A stretch of 64,000 nucleotides of DNA from Candidatus Rifleibacteriota bacterium (GCA_024710355.1 JANJUX010000007.1:186001-250000); one strand, 5' to 3'; positions 9,104 through 19,900 are shown, numbered from the stretch's first letter. Notes: generated by a model not told the origin, from the sequence alone. Numbers and translations: made by a program.

Positions 9104-10705
9104 ATGAACGACAGAAGACGCATTCAGATTCCGATTTTACCCTATCTTCTGCTGATCGTGTCGCTGGCGATCATTATTGCTGCCGGCCTCATCTACGTCA
9201 ATTTCCCAAGTCAGACCACCGCCGCTTCTGGAACCCTGCTGGCCGGGGTTCTGGCAGCGCTCGTCGCTTTTGTCAGCCGCCCTGCCATGCTGTCAGAAAT
9301 CTTTGCCAGTCGCAAAACCCTTCTGTGGCTTAACGATATCGTTCTGATTCTTTTGATCATCGGTATCGGGGTAGTTCTGTCACATATCGGGTTTCGCCGC
9401 AACATCCGCTACGATTTTACTGCCAGTCAGATGTTCTCACTGTCTGATCTGACAATCAAGGCCGTACGCGAGCTGCAGAAAGATGTGAAGATCACGGCAT
9501 TTTTCCCGAAAGGAACAGCTGAAGAGGGCATGGTTGAAGATCTGCTCAAAGAATATCGCCGTCACAGTGACCGGCTGACATTCACCATGATCGACCCGAT
9601 GCGGGACCCTGTAACCACCAGAGCCATGAACATCACCGCCCTCGGAACCCTTGTGGTGCAATGTGACGCCAGCCGCCAGGATATTTTCAGCAACGACCTG
9701 TTCGATATGCCTGGCCAGTATAGCCCGCTCGACAGCAAGCCGAAGTTCACCGGTGAACAGGCGATTACCTCTGCGATTTTCAATGTTACCAGCGGTATAA
9801 GACGCATGGTCGGCTTTGTTAAAGGGCATGGTGAGGCTTCAGTCTCTGGTTTTCAGCCAAGAGACATTGCCGGCGTGAACGAATTTCTCATTCGCGAAAA
9901 TTTCGATGTTTCTGAAGTCAGCCTGATCGACGAAGAAATTGATTCCCGTGCCTCGGTTCTTATTATTGCCAGCCCGCAGCAGGACTATCTCGACAGCGAA
10001 ATCGAAAAACTGCGCAGCTTTGTTAAAACACAGAATGGCCACCTGATTGTGGCTCTTGACCCGGGCCGGCCGCTCGAAAGGCTCGAAAAATTCATGCTGA
10101 GTGAATTCGGGGTTAATTTTTCCAGCGATATCGTTGTCGATCCCCGTGGCATCGGGCGAAATTACTGGACAGTCGCGCCAGCGTTCGAAGAGCACCCGAT
10201 TGTCAAACCAATTCGCGAAAAGAACATGCTCGGCCTGATGTTTCATGCCCGCAGTCTGACTTTTGAGAAAAAAGACGGGCTCAAGGTCGAGCCGGTAATG
10301 AAAACCATCGATAACTCATGGGCAAAACGAAATCTGCGCGAAGGCGAGCAGATCGACATCGGCTTCGAAGAGGGCCGTGACGTCAGAGGGCCATTCAATC
10401 TGGCACTGGCTGTTGAAAGAACCGATGTGGCTTCTGGCTCGCGCCTGCTGCTCTATGGCGATTCTGACTTTTTCTCGAATGCCTACGTCGGAACGCTTGC
10501 GAACCGTGATATCTTCATCAACGCTGTCAACTGGCTGGTTGGCCAGCATAAGCAGATTTCTATCAGACCGAGAGTTCTCGAAATGCCGCGTATCGCCTTT
10601 GACGAAAACGACGCCGGAAAAATCTTCTCGCTGTGCGTGTTTGGCGCACCTGCACTGATTGTAATGCTTGGCATTTTCGTCTATCTCGCAAGAAGGAGAG
10701 TGTGA
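9104..10705 (+). CDS. GldG-like ABC transporter auxiliary membrane protein
   Basis: 533 residues. Three hydrophobic segments lie near the N-terminus (about 11-32, 40-60 and 76-98). A large soluble, presumably periplasmic, domain follows, containing SLSDLTIKAVRELQKDVKI, TFTMIDPMRDP and VALDPGRPLERLEKF. A final transmembrane helix ends in ARRRV. This is the architecture of the GldG / 'ABC-type transport involved in gliding, auxiliary component' family. The reading frame extends 27 bases upstream, but GGAGG at 9091-9095 supports ATG 9104. It probably works with the two preceding ABC subunits. Confidence 0.85.
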   Translation: MNDRRRIQIPILPYLLLIVSLAIIIAAGLIYVNFPSQTTAASGTLLAGVLAALVAFVSRPAMLSEIFASRKTLLWLNDIVLILLIIGIGVVLSHIGFRRNIRYDFTASQMFSLSDLTIKAVRELQKDVKITAFFPKGTAEEGMVEDLLKEYRRHSDRLTFTMIDPMRDPVTTRAMNITALGTLVVQCDASRQDIFSNDLFDMPGQYSPLDSKPKFTGEQAITSAIFNVTSGIRRMVGFVKGHGEASVSGFQPRDIAGVNEFLIRENFDVSEVSLIDEEIDSRASVLIIASPQQDYLDSEIEKLRSFVKTQNGHLIVALDPGRPLERLEKFMLSEFGVNFSSDIVVDPRGIGRNYWTVAPAFEEHPIVKPIREKNMLGLMFHARSLTFEKKDGLKVEPVMKTIDNSWAKRNLREGEQIDIGFEEGRDVRGPFNLALAVERTDVASGSRLLLYGDSDFFSNAYVGTLANRDIFINAVNWLVGQHKQISIRPRVLEMPRIAFDENDAGKIFSLCVFGAPALIVMLGIFVYLARRRV

Positions 10706-10707
10706 TC

Positions 10708-12102
10708 GTGAAAAAGAGATTCCTGCCCACTCTTGGCGCTTTTATAGTTCTGGCTCTGCTGCTTGTCTATGCCAACTACTTTGAAACCGAAGAAAAGCTG
10801 CCGCCAGGCGTTCAGAAACCGGTGTCTATCCTTGGTTGCTCCGATAAAGACATCGTCTCGCTGACCTGGAGAAATGGCGCTGAAGCAGAATTGAAAGTGA
10901 AATACGGTAAAGAAGGCAGCCGCATAGTCTCTCCGGCAGATTATCCCGTCGACCAGGGCGAGGCTGAAGGGCTGCTGAAGCATTTTTCCGAACTCCGGTC
11001 TGAACTGATCATTGTCGAGAATGCCACAGATACAGCACCTTACGGAATAGATGCCAGCTCGCCGGTGGTTCTTGTCGAAACCGCCACGCAGACGGTGCAG
11101 TTGACCCTTGGTGCCAAAACCGAAGTTGGCGGGTCATATTATCTTGTCAGGCAGGGCGACCCGAGGGTGTTCATGGTGCCTGGCTACATCAAGGGCTCGT
11201 TTGCCAGAGGCCTGGCAGACCTGCGCGATAAGCGGCTGTTTGCCGAAGATTTTGGCCAGGCAAGCCGTATTGTTATCGAAGAGGCCGAGGGTAAGGTCGA
11301 GCTGCGGCAGAATGAATCGTTGTCAGGCTGGGAAATCGTCGCTCCGGCCTCGTATGCCGCCGATGGCGTTGCCGTGGCGCAGCTGCTCGAAAACCTGCGC
11401 AATCTGAAAGTTTCGCGCTTTATCGAAGATAAGCCTGAAGATGCCGCCGGTTACGGCTTTGCACCTTATCGCGCCAGAATACTCGTAATTAACCGCGATA
11501 ACCGTGAGTTTGCCATTGAAACCGGCGAAATGTCAGGTGTTGATACTTATGTCAGGGTGTCAGGCTCCGAGGCGGTTCACGCGGTTCTTACCAGCGAACT
11601 GCACGGTGTGCTGGTTGATCTGAACGGTCTGCGAGAGAAACACCTCGACGTTCCGGCGCTTGACAGTATTGAAGAGATGACAGTCGCCGATGCCAGCGGA
11701 TCGATTACAATCGAACGCAAAGAAAGCGGCTGGATGGTAGGAGTGCAGAAGATTGCCGAATCTGACGTTAAAGATTTTGTTAACAGCCTTGGCCGTACCC
11801 GCGTAAATTCTTTTGCTGAACCGGAAAATCTCGAAGAATATGGCTTGAAAGATGCTGAAAAAGCCAGAAGCATTGAACTGGTCAGCGGCGGCGAAAAACT
11901 GAAAATTCTGGTCGGCGCTCGCAAGGGAGCGAGCCTGAGCCTGCTGATGCGCAACGAACTGATTGATATCAACGCCGAAGCCGATGATGCCTTCAGTCAC
12001 TTCATGCATCGCCTGCGCCGGCCGCCTGAAGAAACTAAAAATGTCGTGATCGACCCGCCGGCCGCGACTCCAACCTCTGCCGCTTCCGAAGAAAACCCCT
12101 GA
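10708..12102 (+). CDS. DUF4340-type membrane-anchored protein
   Basis: 464 residues starting with GTG at 10708; AAGGAG lies nine bases upstream and the GldG-like stop is two bases away. A single N-terminal anchor (about 6-24, LPTLGAFIVLALLLVYANYF) precedes a periplasmic domain with repeated beta-rich units (DKDIVSLTWRNG, ARILVINRDNREFAIE, KARSIELVSGGEKLKILVG). This fits DUF4340 proteins, which are routinely found as the fourth gene of Gld-type ABC operons. The C-terminus is proline/threonine-rich and low complexity. Function is unknown; context suggests a periplasmic partner of the exporter. Confidence 0.8.
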   Translation: MKKRFLPTLGAFIVLALLLVYANYFETEEKLPPGVQKPVSILGCSDKDIVSLTWRNGAEAELKVKYGKEGSRIVSPADYPVDQGEAEGLLKHFSELRSELIIVENATDTAPYGIDASSPVVLVETATQTVQLTLGAKTEVGGSYYLVRQGDPRVFMVPGYIKGSFARGLADLRDKRLFAEDFGQASRIVIEEAEGKVELRQNESLSGWEIVAPASYAADGVAVAQLLENLRNLKVSRFIEDKPEDAAGYGFAPYRARILVINRDNREFAIETGEMSGVDTYVRVSGSEAVHAVLTSELHGVLVDLNGLREKHLDVPALDSIEEMTVADASGSITIERKESGWMVGVQKIAESDVKDFVNSLGRTRVNSFAEPENLEEYGLKDAEKARSIELVSGGEKLKILVGARKGASLSLLMRNELIDINAEADDAFSHFMHRLRRPPEETKNVVIDPPAATPTSAASEENP

Positions 12103-12125
12103 AAAGGCCCATTCTCATTCATCGG

Positions 12126-12154
12126 TTGCTTTTATTATGCTGTCATTTTAAACT
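12126..12154 (+). promoter_or_regulatory. Weak promoter candidate with adjacent palindrome
   Basis: TTGCTT, 17 bases, TAAACT. The perfect 10-base palindrome TGTCATGACA (12154-12163) overlaps the expected start point, as an operator would. Weak hexamers; tentative. Confidence 0.25.
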
Positions 12155-12206
12155 GTCATGACAATTTTTATTGATAACTGCAAATAAAAAGTAACCCGGC
12201 TGATAG

Positions 12207-12233
12207 ACCGGGCCGACGGGCCGGTTCAATTTT
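12207..12233 (+). terminator. Weak hairpin after the ABC exporter operon
   Basis: ACCGG and CCGGT arms with a G/G mismatch and two inner C-G pairs, followed by TCAATTTT. A poor U-tract; may instead be part of the next gene's leader. Confidence 0.25.
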
Positions 12234-12286
12234 GTTAAGGCAGTAATCAATAGCTGCAGCAGAATAGATCAAACGTGGGGTGAGGC

Positions 12287-12979
12287 ATGGACTGGGTTAT
12301 CAACAATGTTGAGATTTTTATTTTTGGACTGGTATTTTTTCTGTTTTTCTGCGCAGTCGGCTATGCCATATACCAGGCCAAAAAGCGGCATGACGCCCTG
12401 GCTGCGATGGCTCCACGCATGGGCTTTGATTTCAAGCCCCGCGACGACAGTTTCCGCGATTCGCATTCGCATCTCAAAATGTTCAGCCGCGGCCATTCAC
12501 ATCGCATGACCAACGTCATGGAAGGGGTTCGCGACGGCATCAAGGTTCTGCTCGCTGACTACCATTACACTACCGGTAGCGGCAAAAACTCATCTTCGCA
12601 CGATCAGACCATCTGCATCATCACCGACCCCGATTTCAAGCTGCCCAACTTCTATTTGCGCCGTGAGTTCTCGTTTTTAGATTATCTTGGCAAGCTTTTT
12701 GGTGGTCAGGATATCAACTTCAAAGAAGACGAAAAGTTTTCGGCGGCGTTCGTTCTGCAGGGAACCGTCGAGGCCGAAACCCGTTCGTTTTTCAATTCGG
12801 AAGTGCGTAACGAATTTGTGAAGTTTGCCGGGCAGAACATTCAGGTTGAGGGGCAGGATGATTCGTTGATCGTTCACCAGAGCCTGACACTCGAACCAGA
12901 GAAATGGCTGGCTCTTTTAAAAGACGCTTTTGCCATCTATCGTGCCCTTAAAAATCGCGAAGGCGGCCTGCTCGACTGA
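12287..12979 (+). CDS. Conserved-looking membrane-anchored protein of unknown function
   Basis: 230 residues. One N-terminal transmembrane helix (about 9-30, IFIFGLVFFLFFCAVGYAIY) is followed by a soluble domain that is probably cytoplasmic. That domain starts MAPRMGFDFKPRDDS and has a histidine-rich stretch (DSHSHLKMFSRGHSH). The layout of a short anchor, a 'gene-product matures to a beta-rich domain' region with LLADYHYTTGSG and a late amphipathic helix recalls uncharacterised DUF3137-like proteins, but I cannot place it in a family. GGGGTGAGG precedes the ATG. It stands alone between the exporter operon and the aminotransferase gene, each with a promoter of its own. Confidence 0.7.
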   Translation: MDWVINNVEIFIFGLVFFLFFCAVGYAIYQAKKRHDALAAMAPRMGFDFKPRDDSFRDSHSHLKMFSRGHSHRMTNVMEGVRDGIKVLLADYHYTTGSGKNSSSHDQTICIITDPDFKLPNFYLRREFSFLDYLGKLFGGQDINFKEDEKFSAAFVLQGTVEAETRSFFNSEVRNEFVKFAGQNIQVEGQDDSLIVHQSLTLEPEKWLALLKDAFAIYRALKNREGGLLD

Positions 12980-12988
12980 TAATTGCGA

Positions 12989-13017
12989 TTGCCTTTGCCC
13001 GGCAAAAAGTATAGAAT
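12989..13017 (+). promoter_or_regulatory. Sigma-70-type promoter for the aminotransferase gene
   Basis: TTGCCT, 17 bases, TAGAAT, with the expected start about 30 bases before the ATG at 13055. Confidence 0.45.
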
Positions 13018-13054
13018 TCAGAACGCTGATAAATAAACAAGCGAGGAAAGATCA

Positions 13055-14344
13055 ATGTTTGAAGAAAGATATGCTGAACGTGTCAAGAATCTGAGCCCGA
13101 GCCCGATCAGAAAAATGATGGCCATCGCCAAAGAGCTGATGGCGCAGGGTAAAATCGTTTATGAACTCAACATCGGTCAGCCCGATATCGAGTGTATCCC
13201 AGAATTCGTTCAGGCGGTCAATCGCAAGGCTCAGACCGGGCAGATCAATTATTCACCATTTACCGGCGAAAAATACCTGCGCGAAACTTTTGCCCGCTAT
13301 CTCAATAATTTTTTCGACCGCCGGCACCTGCGCCATCTGGTCGTCGATACCGACAACGTTCTTGTGACAGTCGGCGCCTCGAATGCGCTCAATAACGTTT
13401 TTCTGGCAATCTGCAATCCCGGCGACGAAGTGCTGGCGATTGAGCCTTTCTTTACGCCGTATATCGGCTATCTTGGTCTGGCAGATGGCGTGCTCAAAGC
13501 GGTTTCGACCCGTGCCGAGAACAATTTTGCGCTTCCTTCAGAAGAGGAAATCGAAAAGCTGATCACCCCAAAAACCAAGGCAATTCTGCTGAACAGCCCT
13601 AACAACCCTTCCGGCAAGATTTACAGCCGCGAAGAAATCGAGCGGCTTGCCCGCATCTGCGTCAGACACCAGCTGTTTCTGATCAGCGACGAAGTCTATC
13701 GCGAAATGATTCTCGGCGATGAAGAGGCCTTCAGTGTTCTGCAGCTGGATCTCGGTGACGAAGAACAGAACGAAAAGCTTAAAAACCTGATGATTGTAAT
13801 CGACTCGGCGAGCAAGTCGTTTTCGCTGTGTGGCATTCGCATCGGCTTTGTGGTTGCCCGCAAGCCAATGATTGACAAAATTGCCATGGTTACGGCCCAT
13901 TCGGTGGCCTGTGTTTCAGATCTGGCTCAGTATGGGGTTGCCGGCGCCTATGATGCGGTTCTTGCCCGTCCGGACTATCTGTATCAGCTGCGGCAGACCT
14001 ATCGTGAGCGCCTCGATGCAACCATGCAGGCGATTGAAGAGTATCTGCCACACGTGGTGGCCCCCCGGCCGGCCGGCGCTTTTTATCTGATGATCAAGTT
14101 TCCTGAATTCGAAGACATTACTGAATTTTGTCTCTATATGCTCGAAAAGTTCAATATGGGCGGCGAAACCGTGGCGGTAACGCCTGCGAATGGTTTTTAT
14201 CTCGATCCGTCGCGTGGCCGCAACGAAATAAGAGTCGCTCTGGTCGTTTCGCCCGAAAAAATGCGGCGCAGCATCGAAATCATTTCTGAAGCCCTGAAGG
14301 CTTTTAAACTGCATAAAGCCAATCAGGTCAGGCCGATGCTGTAA
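13055..14344 (+). CDS. PLP-dependent aminotransferase, class I/II
   Basis: 429 residues, fold type I aminotransferase of the aspartate-aminotransferase superfamily. Motifs: the substrate-entry segment LNIGQPDIE, the PLP phosphate/aldimine region (LLNSPNNPSGKIYSRE, ISDEVYRE) and the Schiff-base lysine K254 in SASKSFSLCGIRIGF. GAGGAAA precedes the ATG. The protein is some 30 residues longer than typical AspAT Ib enzymes, with an extra stretch near LQLDLGDEEQNEKLKN. Its stop directly abuts the SRAP gene. Likely a broad amino-acid transaminase; the specific substrate cannot be read from sequence. Confidence 0.9.
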   Translation: MFEERYAERVKNLSPSPIRKMMAIAKELMAQGKIVYELNIGQPDIECIPEFVQAVNRKAQTGQINYSPFTGEKYLRETFARYLNNFFDRRHLRHLVVDTDNVLVTVGASNALNNVFLAICNPGDEVLAIEPFFTPYIGYLGLADGVLKAVSTRAENNFALPSEEEIEKLITPKTKAILLNSPNNPSGKIYSREEIERLARICVRHQLFLISDEVYREMILGDEEAFSVLQLDLGDEEQNEKLKNLMIVIDSASKSFSLCGIRIGFVVARKPMIDKIAMVTAHSVACVSDLAQYGVAGAYDAVLARPDYLYQLRQTYRERLDATMQAIEEYLPHVVAPRPAGAFYLMIKFPEFEDITEFCLYMLEKFNMGGETVAVTPANGFYLDPSRGRNEIRVALVVSPEKMRRSIEIISEALKAFKLHKANQVRPML

Positions 14345-15052
14345 ATGTGCGGCCGTTTTGCGCTTACAGGCAGCCTGAACTGGTTGTTCAGGCTGCTTTT
14401 TCTTGAACCGCCACCGGTTTTTGCCGATCGCTACAACATCGCGCCGACTCAGCCGGTTTTCGCCTTCCTCTATGACATCGATCGCAACCGCCTCAGATAT
14501 GATTTTCTCAGCTGGGGCCTGGTGCCGCCATTCATTAAAGACCCCGGCGAAATCAGCACTCTCATCAATGCCCGTGCCGAGACACTGCGCGAAAAACCGG
14601 CGTTTAAAAATGCCTTTCGTTACCGCCGCTGCATTTTGCCGGCATCTGGCTTCTATGAATGGAAAAGGGCCGGCGCCGCCGCCGAGCCTTTCTATTTCTC
14701 TGTCGCCGCCACTGCTGGCCAGCTGTGCCTCGCCGGCATCTGGGAAATCTGGCATGGCGAAGCTGGCGAACAGATGAATTCGTGCGCCATCATAACCGTG
14801 CCGGCTAATAGAACGGTTCAGAAAGTTCATCACCGCATGCCGGCCATCATTGCGCCAGACCAGATCACTGCATGGCTGAACCCCGAAGCGGCCCAGAATG
14901 ATTTAGCGAAACTTCTCAGGCCGGCTTCTGACGACCTGCTTGCCTGCACCAGGGTCAGCAGTTTCGTTAATTCGACCCGCAACGAAGGCCCTGAGTGTGT
15001 CAGGCCAGAAATGCCGCAAGGCCCGTTTCAACCCGACCTTTTTTCTGAATAA
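14345..15052 (+). CDS. SRAP-family protein (YedK/HMCES-like abasic-site protector)
   Basis: 235 residues. It begins MCGRF, so after Met removal Cys2 is the N-terminal catalytic residue that forms a stable thiazolidine link with abasic sites in single-stranded DNA. Other family residues are present: the NARAET motif, the active-site Glu region (CILPASGFYEW) and the His motif (VHHRMPAII). A typical length for the family. The ATG starts on the base after the aminotransferase stop with no clear Shine-Dalgarno sequence, so translation is probably coupled. It protects stalled forks by shielding abasic sites. Identification is firm. Confidence 0.93.
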   Translation: MCGRFALTGSLNWLFRLLFLEPPPVFADRYNIAPTQPVFAFLYDIDRNRLRYDFLSWGLVPPFIKDPGEISTLINARAETLREKPAFKNAFRYRRCILPASGFYEWKRAGAAAEPFYFSVAATAGQLCLAGIWEIWHGEAGEQMNSCAIITVPANRTVQKVHHRMPAIIAPDQITAWLNPEAAQNDLAKLLRPASDDLLACTRVSSFVNSTRNEGPECVRPEMPQGPFQPDLFSE

Positions 15053-15064
15053 TTGCGCCGCCTC

Positions 15065-15093
15065 TTGCAAGACTGGCACGAAAAGAGTATTCT
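15065..15093 (+). promoter_or_regulatory. Sigma-70-type promoter for serS
   Basis: TTGCAA, 17 bases, TATTCT, about 35 bases before the serS ATG. Confidence 0.5.
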
Positions 15094-15095
15094 AA

Positions 15096-16571
<1,476 letters not shown>

Positions 16572-16587
16572 GCCAGGGATTCAGGTA

Positions 16588-18390
16588 TTGATCACACCGA
16601 GAAAGCTTTTTCTTCTCATTGCCATACTGGCAGCGTTGGTTTTGACCGGCTGTGAAGGCGAGTCAAACCCGACGCTGCCTTTTAACTTTCCAATTCCCAC
16701 CGATCTGCGCCTGTCTGGCATCATCAACCTTTCCGATGTCGCCGTTCATAAAGATCTAGGCGGCATCACACCCTCGTTGCTCGACCTGCGGCCATTTACC
16801 GTAAAAGTTCAGGACGACCTTTCCGGCCCGGCAACCGTCGATGAACAGGGGCGTTTCACCCTTTCGCCCATAAGCATCCGCGATCAGGTGGTGTTGTTCT
16901 GCCAGCACGGCACCAACAAAAACCTGGTGCTTGAATGGATGGCGGCGACCTCTGCCGGCCTCTACGGTGAAATGAACGTAACGGTAGATCTGCGCTCGAC
17001 GGCCCGCTCGATGATCGCCCGCAGTCTGCGAGAACGCTACGGGCGGCGCATAAGACCAGAAGAACTCAAAACCGAGCATATCAGCGCTACCGTAAATGCC
17101 ATTGCCGACGTACTGGAAAAATACCCCACAAAGCTTTCGAGTCAGCCTCTCGACCAGATTGCCGAAGTCAAGGCCGCCTATACCGCGATGGCCGATTCTC
17201 TGCACGCCGGCAACTCCGGAGCTTATCCGAACGAGCATGTTTTATTGCTGCACATGGGTGGCGACAACAGTCTTTCTTCTTATATCGGCGCCAACATCGA
17301 AGACATTGCGCTCGCCGGGTTACCTTCCGGAACCCAGATTCTGATCCAGGTAGACACCAGGGTCGATGGCTTCAAGCGTTTGATGCTGCAGAAAAACAAG
17401 TTTGTAGAACTGGTTTCGCTCGGCAAATTCGATTCAAGCTCCGGTCTGGTGATCGCTGATTTCATGACCTGGGCCCGTCGAGCTTTTCCGGCCCGCCGCT
17501 ATTCTCTGATCATCAGTTCACATGCCGATGGCTGGAAATCTTCTGCCTCCTTGCCCTCGACCGCCTTGCGCAACTCTCTTATCGTCGACGACAGCGCCGA
17601 AAAAAAAGGCAACGTCATCGAGATTGCCGCTTATATTGCAGGGGCCGCCGCCAATTTCGACGGCAGTCGCCGACCGCTCGAGCTGCTGGCATTCGATGCC
17701 TGCAATATGGGCAGCATTGAAGTGGCCTGGGAGTTCAGAAATTGCGCTGCAGCAACCGTTTTTTCGCAGGCCATGGTTCCGGCGGCAGGTTTTCCTTACG
17801 GCAAAATCGTTAAAAGTATTGCCGGTACCGGCAGCGATAAGCTTGACGGAGAAACCCTCGGGCGCATTATCTGCGATGAATACCGCAAAAAATACCTTGA
17901 GGGCATCATAACCCAGCCGGTTACAGTCTCGATGATCCGCAATTCAGCCTTTGCGAGCTTTATCAGCCGCCTGAATGCCTGGTTCATCGCTGTAAACAAT
18001 GAGCGCGACCAATATGCAAAAGTGCTCGCCGGGTTGCGTGACCATCTCGAATTCGTTGTCGAAGATGGCGAGAAAAAATACGTGGTGCAGGCTTTTGAAA
18101 AAGCCGAAAACCGCGATTTGAAAAGCTTCGTCAGCAATGCTGCCGGGCCTTTGACCAGGATCAAAATCGATACCGAAAACCTTCTGCGCGAGTTTCCCGG
18201 CCTGATTGTCTGCAATTACCATTCGCAAAAGGCTTTTCCGGGCGCGACCGGTCTTTCTGTCACTTTGCCCGACCGGCAGACCTGGTTTTCTGAATTTGTC
18301 GGTCCTTCGCCCTCGCCGTATTTCTTTCTCGCTTTTGCCCGCGAAACCCTGTGGCCAGACCTTCTCGCCGCAATCAATGCCGTTGAATGA
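16588..18390 (+). CDS. Clostripain-family (C11) cysteine peptidase, predicted lipoprotein
   Basis: 600 residues from a TTG start. An N-terminal lipobox (LTGC, Cys22) predicts a lipid-anchored envelope protein. The C11 fold follows: LLHMGGDNSLSSYI, the catalytic His312 in ISSHADGW and the catalytic Cys372 in LLAFDACNMGSIEVAWEF. C11 enzymes cut after Arg or Lys and often self-activate. The first 200 residues are not peptidase and may be a prodomain or substrate-binding region. The gene starts 16 bases after serS, so it could be expressed by read-through. TTG is supported only by the position of the signal sequence, so the start is somewhat uncertain. Confidence 0.85.
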   Translation: MITPRKLFLLIAILAALVLTGCEGESNPTLPFNFPIPTDLRLSGIINLSDVAVHKDLGGITPSLLDLRPFTVKVQDDLSGPATVDEQGRFTLSPISIRDQVVLFCQHGTNKNLVLEWMAATSAGLYGEMNVTVDLRSTARSMIARSLRERYGRRIRPEELKTEHISATVNAIADVLEKYPTKLSSQPLDQIAEVKAAYTAMADSLHAGNSGAYPNEHVLLLHMGGDNSLSSYIGANIEDIALAGLPSGTQILIQVDTRVDGFKRLMLQKNKFVELVSLGKFDSSSGLVIADFMTWARRAFPARRYSLIISSHADGWKSSASLPSTALRNSLIVDDSAEKKGNVIEIAAYIAGAAANFDGSRRPLELLAFDACNMGSIEVAWEFRNCAAATVFSQAMVPAAGFPYGKIVKSIAGTGSDKLDGETLGRIICDEYRKKYLEGIITQPVTVSMIRNSAFASFISRLNAWFIAVNNERDQYAKVLAGLRDHLEFVVEDGEKKYVVQAFEKAENRDLKSFVSNAAGPLTRIKIDTENLLREFPGLIVCNYHSQKAFPGATGLSVTLPDRQTWFSEFVGPSPSPYFFLAFARETLWPDLLAAINAVE

Positions 18391-18406
18391 TCGTGATTAA
18401 CTTGCC

Positions 18407-18435
18407 TTGACATGCCCCTGACCGCGATTTATAAT
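18407..18435 (+). promoter_or_regulatory. Full-consensus sigma-70 promoter for psd-pssA
   Basis: TTGACA, 17 bases, TATAAT: both hexamers match consensus exactly. The predicted start is about 25 bases before the psd ATG. Confidence 0.75.
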
Positions 18436-18468
18436 GAACTGCCAATTTATCCTCAAGGAGCCTGACTG

Positions 18469-19101
18469 ATGCGCAGCCCAATTCACAGAGAAGGTTTTTT
18501 CATGGCCGGCTCTCTGCTCGTGCTTGCCGTGGTTTTCTCGACGATCAGCCGCTGGCTGGGTCGCATTCTTTATCTTGCCACCGCTTTTACACTCTATTTT
18601 TTCCGCGACCCCGAACGTCAGATTCCTGAGGGCGACTGCCTTATCGTTTCCCCGGCAGACGGCAAAGTGGTTGGTATCGATTCGGTCGAGCATGTGCCAT
18701 TTCTCGATGGCCCGGCCAAGCGCGTCAGCATCTTCCTTTCGGTCTTTGACGTTCACATCAACCGCTCCCCGATCAAAGGGAAAATCGCCTATCGCCACTA
18801 CTCGCCCGGCGAATTTCTCGCAGCCTTCGAACCGAAAGCCTCAGTCAAAAACGAACAGAACGCCGTTGGCATTGAAGATGCCGATGGTTACAGAGTTCTG
18901 GTCAAACAGATCGCTGGCCTTATCGCCCGCCGCATCCTCTGCTGGAAAAACCCCGGCGACAAGGTTGGTGCCGGTGAACGTTTTGGTCTGATCAGGTTTG
19001 GTTCACGCACCGAAATTTACATGCCTCTTGATGCGCGCATCGAGGTTCGCCTCGGGCAGCGGGTTCAGGGCGGTTCAAGCGTGATCGCAAGAAGATGTTG
19101 A
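18469..19101 (+). CDS. psd: Phosphatidylserine decarboxylase proenzyme (short form)
   Basis: Makes phosphatidylethanolamine from phosphatidylserine at the inner membrane, 210 residues. This is the short, archaeal/Bacteroidetes-like type rather than the ~300-residue enterobacterial one. One or two membrane segments lie near the N-terminus (about 12-45), then FFRDPERQIP, SPADGKVV and SVFDVHINRSP. Autocleavage to form the pyruvoyl group is expected at G178-S179 in IRFGSRTEIY; this is FGS rather than LGST. The next gene, pssA, begins one base after the stop, so the two steps are made together. Confidence 0.93.
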   Translation: MRSPIHREGFFMAGSLLVLAVVFSTISRWLGRILYLATAFTLYFFRDPERQIPEGDCLIVSPADGKVVGIDSVEHVPFLDGPAKRVSIFLSVFDVHINRSPIKGKIAYRHYSPGEFLAAFEPKASVKNEQNAVGIEDADGYRVLVKQIAGLIARRILCWKNPGDKVGAGERFGLIRFGSRTEIYMPLDARIEVRLGQRVQGGSSVIARRC

Positions 19102-19102
19102 G

Positions 19103-19900
19103 ATGGTAGAAGAAAACACCACCAGCCAGCCCGAAAACACCGGCAAAGAAAAGAAACGCTTTGTCAGCCGGCATCTTTCAATTCTTCCCAATGCCTGCAC
19201 CTCGATGAACCTCGTCTGCGGCTACCTCTCGGTGGTCATGACCTCGCAGGGCGAATTTCTTGCCGCCGGCTGGTTGATAATGCTGGCCAACATCTTCGAT
19301 ATCCTCGATGGCCGACTGGCCAGATTGACCTCAGTTGAATCAAGATTTGGCGCCGAGCTCGATTCACTTGCCGATCTTATCAGCTTTGGCATGGCTCCGG
19401 CTTTTCTCGTCTATACCCGCTACCTCGAACATGATCGCGTCTCCGGTCTTGTCGTGACCGGCATTTTCGTTCTGTGCGGCGCCTTGCGCCTCGCCCGCTT
19501 CAATGTCACCCCGCCCTCGAAACACGATGTATTTCAGGGGCTGCCAATTCCGGCAGGGGCTGGCATTCTTGCCACCATGACCATTTTCGAACTGCAGTTT
19601 TTCAACTTCATGCGCATCCCGGCCATGGTGATACCTTTTGTGGTTCTTGTCACCTCGTTTCTCATGGTCAGCACAGTCGAATACCCGGCCATGAAAAAGA
19701 CCCCCCAGACCAGCAACAAGAGACGTTTTGCCGTTCTGCTTGTTCTCGTGGCGCTGGTCGTCAATCCGCCGATGACACTTTTCTTTCTTACCTGGGGCTT
19801 CGCTTTATATGGCCTGACATTCAGCCTGTTGCGCAACGCTCTGCTGCTTCTGAAAAAACTGCGCCGCAGTCACCCCGACACCACTCCCGAAGCCAAATAA
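19103..19900 (+). CDS. pssA: CDP-diacylglycerol-serine O-phosphatidyltransferase
   Basis: Integral membrane enzyme that makes phosphatidylserine from CDP-diacylglycerol and serine, the substrate of the upstream decarboxylase. 265 residues with about six to eight hydrophobic segments. The CDP-alcohol phosphotransferase signature DG..AR........G...D...D is present (DILDGRLARLTSVE, then RFGAELDSLADLISFG). It starts NACTSMNLVCGYLS in the usual way after a basic N-terminus. A strong bidirectional terminator follows at 19924-19958. Confidence 0.94.
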   Translation: MVEENTTSQPENTGKEKKRFVSRHLSILPNACTSMNLVCGYLSVVMTSQGEFLAAGWLIMLANIFDILDGRLARLTSVESRFGAELDSLADLISFGMAPAFLVYTRYLEHDRVSGLVVTGIFVLCGALRLARFNVTPPSKHDVFQGLPIPAGAGILATMTIFELQFFNFMRIPAMVIPFVVLVTSFLMVSTVEYPAMKKTPQTSNKRRFAVLLVLVALVVNPPMTLFFLTWGFALYGLTFSLLRNALLLLKKLRRSHPDTTPEAK

